Below are positions 58,930-64,000 of a stretch of DNA of 64,000 bases, in pieces (within the stretch, counting starts at the first letter, position 1; every line of letters starts with the position of its first letter). The notes below the pieces were generated by a model. It had not been told where the DNA came from. It did not search any database and saw only the letters and a list, made by a program, of their open reading frames with translations. Both the position numbers and the translations under genes were made by a program. This DNA is from Hoplostethus atlanticus (Eukaryota > Chordata > Actinopteri > Trachichthyiformes > Trachichthyidae), in contig JAXDDX010000023.1 of the NCBI GenBank assembly GCA_034670405.1, positions 4,424,501-4,488,500 on the forward strand. Reading direction: 5' to 3'.

Positions 58930-59073
58930 TGATTTATCTCTCTCTCTCTATCTCTCTCTCAATTTTATTTGATCCTTTTCATCAGTACTGGATGAACTTG
59001 ACTTGGCTGTGTCTCCCTCTATTTTTCTCTCTTTCTCTCTCAATTTTTTGCTTATGCTTTATTGGCATGTGTG

Positions 59074-59120
<47 letters not shown>

Positions 59121-59760
59121 TTTTTTAATGGTCTGGGTGGCTGCGTATTCAGCTTATACCCAAACCCAAAACAGAAACAAATAATGTCCAGCCTTTTTAA
59201 ATGGTTGGACTGTGGTCACTCATTTTGTATTTGGTCAGGATCTGTGTCTGTCTATGTATCTTTGAGTTATATTCACTATTTAGGGGTTTGAATCTTCCAG
59301 TGTTCCAGATAGACATAGCTGACTGAGTGGACTCCATACATTACTTCCATAAATGTCCATTGGTTGGATTTCTACGCAAGATTTTTAAACCAAATTCCTG
59401 CTGGTATGTGTGTCTTGAGGAATTTTCTCCTAATTGCATAAAATACTTCAGAGGCTTTTTCTCTCAGTTTCTCTCGTTAGTGTGATGTGCCCTAGAGTGG
59501 ACCTAAATTTGTTTTTTGAGATCTGGGCATCTTTTGGAAGTTATTTTAGTCTTTTTTAAAGTTTACTGTCGGGGCCCAGTTCTGAAAGTATTGCAGTTTT
59601 AGGTCGAGATCCTGTAGCTCCTGTAGTTCTGTGGGCGACAGCAAAACCAGGTGATCTAAATATTGTGAGAATTTGACTTTCTCTTTCTCTCAGTTATCTC
59701 TCACCTTGTACCCCGTCTAGGGGAAAATTATCACTTCTTTCCAAAGATACTATCAAGGAC
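58930..59760 (-). mobile_element. LINE fragment, RT palm/thumb region
   Basis: On the minus strand broken frames give LQYFQNWAPTVNFKK (about 59610-59560), then KLREKASEVFYAIRRKF and HIPAGIWFKN (about 59480-59380) and EHWKIQTPK (about 59290). These resemble the segment after motif C in a fish LINE group ('...NWALTVNLKKTK...KA..AFYAIKK...IPV.IWLK...'). Toward lower coordinates a CATGCCAATAAAGC sequence (complement of about 59054-59067) looks like the 3' end. A (GT)n microsatellite lies within. Multiple stops make it a dead fragment. The LINE clade is not certain. Confidence 0.55.
59068..59115. repeat. (GT)n microsatellite
   Basis: About 23 GT units with one GC interruption, inside the LINE fragment. 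Confidence 0.95.
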
Positions 59761-62700
59761 AGACCACACTAGAGAGCTTTTCTCTGGAGTACCTTTGAGG
59801 CAGATTGAATGGAGTCATAACAGAGCCTTTGCTTATGTTCATCATGCTCAAGCTGTAGGTGAACCGTATTTAAACTATGGATTACTATGATAGAACATCC
59901 AGCAGGTGATCATATACAGTCTACTTCAAAGAGCAAATACCAGTAAAAAATAAATAATAACTTACAACAATACTCACTATCAACAATACTTTTCTCTCAC
60001 AGTTATTGTTCTTTGGCTTTGTAGGGTAATGTCTAAAAAAGTGGATCAGTGCACCATTAACAGAATTAAGTGTGGCTTCCTTCAACAGGGGGCAGCAAAG
60101 AAAAGACATCAAGTTCACAGCAATGACTTATTAAAGCATCAAACAGCATCAAGTACCTGGCTGTATCATGTTTTTGTTTGGCATTCCCCACCACACCAAT
60201 GTAAGGAAGTGTCCCAGTAGTGATGACTAGGAATGCGGCTAGCGTCGCTATAGCACGCCGTCGCCATTTTGAGGCACCCCCTGGGATAGTGGCACAGCTG
60301 TGGCGGTAGAGATCTGGGGCAATCTCTCATTCAACTAACTAGGGAAAGAAACTAGAGACTAAACTGTCTTCAGAAGAGTACAGCATATGCTGGGATGATT
60401 ATGTGAGATGATAATTTGGTTGATTTTGGATGTCGTCTGTGCTATGTGAGCAGATCCCATGCACATGGTATGAAAGCAAGGTGCCAAAAGTGAAGTGCCA
60501 TATGGTTTGCACATTTTCATACAGACATCTTTGCTTAATGTTGAAACAACAACAGAAGTATAAATATATCACTGAAGTATTCTAGGCCTGTTCTTGGACA
60601 AGTAAATGCCACCCACAGATCCTTATACAAATGTCAAATGTCAACTTTTCAGGAACTAAGAAAAACAGCTTTGTTTTTAGTTTTATTGGTTGTAGAATTT
60701 TCTCAACGCATAGAGCATGTAATCCTTCAAAAGGTTTTCACACAACAACAGCAATATATTAGTCTTGCAAACCTTCAAACTCCTGGCATGAGGATACCTC
60801 CCACATTGCAACCTGGAATAAAACATTCTGGAAGTTGTAGCCTTTTTGGTCAGCCTGATCTTTTAAGCTGTTGTGCATAAGAGTATAAGTCCTATGTGAA
60901 GTTTATCATTTAATTCTTCTAAAATATATATGATCCAGTCTGCAAAAGTGTTATTATTTAGCCAAGGACTTAAGATAACTATCTACTATTACCTACTATT
61001 CTTTAGAAAGTGTTTTAATATTTTGCTGTCAGTCATTTTCTAAGAATGTTTTCCAAGTGGTGGATAACTCATTTTGGAATGAAATACAAGAAACACAAGT
61101 TTAGAATCCATGGCTGTTAATTTTAGATGATTGTGGTTCATCTTCATGAGGATTCAAAGGCGTTGAAGGAACTAACCCTGAGAGAACATAGGCAGAGAAG
61201 TGCCTTACAGACATACTGCTCCATCATTTCCATAAAGAAATATTTCCATGCATTTTTATTATTATTTATATGTATTTGATATTTCTAGACTGTACCCACC
61301 TGCATGATGCAAAGATTTCAAATTATGAAAATATATTGTGCACCCACTGACCACAGTTTGACTCTTGACCAGCAAACCATGGCATAACTGCCAGTTAGGG
61401 ATTAGCTTGACCTGATTTCAGTGTCATAGACACATTGTCGCATTTCAAAATTGATCACCTTATATCCCTCACATTTCCTAACATTTGATCAGCATGAAAT
61501 GTACTGAGTGTATTAAAGTATTATTATTTCTTGTAGATGTATACTTGTATGTTCAGTAAATGCTATATCCATATATCCTTCCAGGAGTGATATGATTTGC
61601 AACTAAAGCTGGTATGGGATGTAAAGGCACGCATCATGAAGGGAAATGGGCTGCCAGAAAATAATACCTTTAAGCAGAGTACATCCTGTAACTATTCACA
61701 CACACCATTCCCATATCAGGAAAAGAAGCGGAGGACATTGTTTAAAGTGCCATCAAAAGGCATAAAGCCCTTGATTCCTTGAAGCTGGCTATAGCTGGCC
61801 TCATTTCAATGGCAGTATCAGTGTCCATATTTATTTTATGCATTAGAATGACTTCATTGTGTATTCTATGGCTACTGTAGCCTGCATGGATCAACCAAAA
61901 GTCATTTTTGAATGAATTGCAATTCACATTTTACGTGAATAGATGGTCCCAAACAGAATGTAATACTGATGAAACACCAAGAAGGGCTACACACCAAGGT
62001 GTGATATTTCATGCTTTGCATATGCCAGAAGTGAATAGATTGAATGTCAAATAGTCGTGTCTTGCTCTGTGTTCATAGTTACATCAGTCGCAACAAAGAA
62101 AGTTCAGGAACGTCTGCTTTGCTGCTCAGTGCTCTGTTCTTTGTATCACTGCACTTGCAGTGAATATTAAACTCTGGAGTGCAAAAAGGAAAGCTGCAGT
62201 TTTTTTAATCAAGTCCAGCAATATCACAAATACACACACATAGTTAATTGTGAATTTGTACCATTACTTTACTTTAATTTACTCTACGCTCTTCACTTTG
62301 ATATTCCAAATACCTAATCTCTAATCCCAGTCTCACTCTTAACCCACATCAAAACATCAGAATTTATGTTTGCATGTCACATTATGTTGGATTCAGGAAA
62401 TGTTCAACATTTGCCCATTAACATTGAGCTCTGGTGCAGATGGTGTTAGATGACTCCAGTTGTCCTCAGTTATGGTAGCTCACTGCTCATTGCTTGTCCC
62501 TCTCAGCAAACAGCAGAGACAAATGAAGTGATTATGTCAATTTCCAGTGTGGCGTAATTACATATTCTTGGAGGAACACCTGCACAGTGGTTCACTCACA
62601 ATCATGTTGCGGCTCTGCTGCAGCAGATGTTTGTGCTAGCACTCGAAGATGTCCAGATGTCTGCTTCAAGCCTGTCTTTATTATTGTTGCTGGGAAGAAA

Positions 62701-63690
62701 CACAGCAGATTGCCCTGGTGTGCTTGCATCATTTAGAGACTATTATGCCAAGGAAAAGCATATTGAAGCTCTTCTGTTCTTAACCTAGATTTCCTTTCAT
62801 GCCCTTCTGTCCCTATTTCTTCAGTTTAACTGGTCTGCTGTAGGTGTCTATTTTGAGCATTATTTTTTATCTCCTGGAAAACATGAGGATAAGGATAACT
62901 GGATTGCACTGTTTATGAAATTGGGGTGGTGTAATAGAAGCAACTTCTTAATTCAAAAAGTAAGCACTTTGCAAGTATGTTGTCCTTTAAAAAACAGTTT
63001 TGACACCACTTGTCTTGGGGGATTTAGTATGTAATAACCTTGAGGCTGTTAAACTAATTGCATGTCAGTCTGTTACATGTCAGGTTTCAGTAATGGCCGT
63101 CTACAAATGTAGCTCCTGATTGTAGATATTTTAAGACAGACGAGTGGTTTCTGAGGCCTCACTAGCCATTACAACACGGGACTGTGGCATGTCATTTAAA
63201 AATTGTGAAAAATTGTGAAAATGACAAAAGTAAAAAATACTTAGGTTTAGCTGATAGCCTACAATATAGCTGGTGACTAACCCACCAGTGCAAACTAATA
63301 GTAAAGCTCATAAACTGTAATAAAGAAGCTTACAATCACAGGACCTGCTGTTTTATCATAATAGGTTGTGAACAAGCCTTAGCAAATACAACAATATGCT
63401 CTCAGTGTGAGTGGTCTTTCTTTGTCTGTGAACATCCCATGGGGTTTTACAGTAGGCCAGTCTGTTCTTGTCCTACTTTCCAGTGCGCCTGTCCTCCCTC
63501 CTTGTCTGGTAAATGTAACGTGTTGGCCCTCCTCTCAGCGGCCTCCCTGAGGTATCAGACAGCAGAGCCACTCACTTTGGAGACGGGGTGACTTGGATTG
63601 CCTCCATCCATCTTCTTTGCCTCTATAAAATCCAATTCCCCCCTCTCGTGCAAGCATCCCTACTGACAATCATCCATCTTGCATTTTTCA
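59761..63690. other. Gene-free AT-rich stretch
   Basis: No exon, RNA gene or recognisable repeat was found. A small CpG-rich patch (GCGGCTAGCGTCGCTATAGC) lies at about 60237-60275. Open frames are under about 80 codons and lack family features. Confidence 0.5.
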
Positions 63691-63695
63691 TGAAT

Positions 63696-64000
63696 TTAGG
63701 CCTTCTGGTCAGTGGCTGCAAGCAAATCGTTTGTTTCGGTTAGAGCTTTCTTCTCCCCTTTCTCTTCAATGCTCCCCAGCTCTACTCTCTCTCTTGAAAG
63801 TGTCAGGCAGCTGTCTAGTAGTTCACAAGGGCTGCGCGACACTATGTTCAACGCTAACAATATCATGGGGAATGAGGTACGACTCTTTGCCGTCAGCAGC
63901 TGCTCCAAATCAATAAACAGGATGTTGGATTGAGAATCACTGCCATAACCAGGTTGCTGGCGGTACCGTCGGCCATAATCCAGACAGCAGTAATAGCATC
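63696..64000 (-). other. Unidentified open frame running off the window end
   Basis: A minus-strand frame is open from the window edge to a stop at about 63696 (about 100 codons). It begins near the edge with CLDYGRRYRQQPGYGSDSQS and continues NILFIDLEQLL. On the plus strand a different frame (63712-63933) crosses a good pyrimidine-rich acceptor (..CTTCAATGCTCCCCAG, ending 63779) and a donor-like GAG/GTACGA (about 63873). It would give a 94-base exon with SLESVRQLSSSSQGLRDTMF. Both cannot be coding. I recognise neither, and chance is quite possible. Confidence 0.2.

Overview
The window is vertebrate, almost certainly teleost, genomic DNA. It is AT-rich and full of long (CA/GT)n and (CT)n microsatellites. 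It carries tRNA-headed SINEs with the 'GTCGCTTTGGATAAA' type of tail seen in fish SINEs, and non-LTR retrotransposons that end in short tandem tails (TGATTC, CTTGAA) typical of fish LINEs. I recognise no host protein-coding gene and no operon-like organisation. The long open frames are transposon proteins, translated microsatellites or purine/pyrimidine tracts. The window reads as intergenic or large-intron sequence in which the structure comes from layered mobile elements.

Layout. 1-23.7 kb: mostly unique-looking DNA with microsatellites, SINE pieces (about 6.80, 13.44-13.66 and 18.17 kb), a minisatellite of palindromic units (18.3 kb) and the 3' part of an L1-like LINE (18.9-19.4 kb). 23.7-30.2 kb: a three-level nest of LINEs. 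A degenerate minus-strand LINE is split by a plus-strand L2-like LINE, which is itself split by a minus-strand LINE with a 725-codon open frame and a substituted RT catalytic residue. 32.3-32.8 kb: a DNA-transposon scrap with a 16-bp perfect palindrome, then a GC-rich minus-strand fragment of 28S rRNA (expansion-segment 27 region).

42.78-46.21 kb: the most unusual object. A 3.0-kb near-perfect palindromic (foldback-like) element with arms of about 1.18 kb, bounded by 6-bp ATAATC duplications, sits inside a 427-bp terminal-inverted-repeat element bounded by TAA. The arms carry open frames of unknown identity and many copies of a CACAAAT motif. 49-52 kb: a SINE head and a 388-bp non-autonomous DNA element. 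54.86-55.67 kb: a second, smaller inverted repeat with a microsatellite-rich loop. 57.22-58.48 kb: an internally deleted hAT transposon that keeps a BED zinc finger, TIRs and an 8-bp target duplication. 58.9-59.8 kb: another LINE fragment. The last 300 bases contain open frames that might belong to a host exon, but I cannot identify them.

No genes act together as a pathway. The relationships that can be read are insertion order, taken from which element interrupts which and how decayed each is, and dependence of the non-autonomous elements on enzymes encoded elsewhere.
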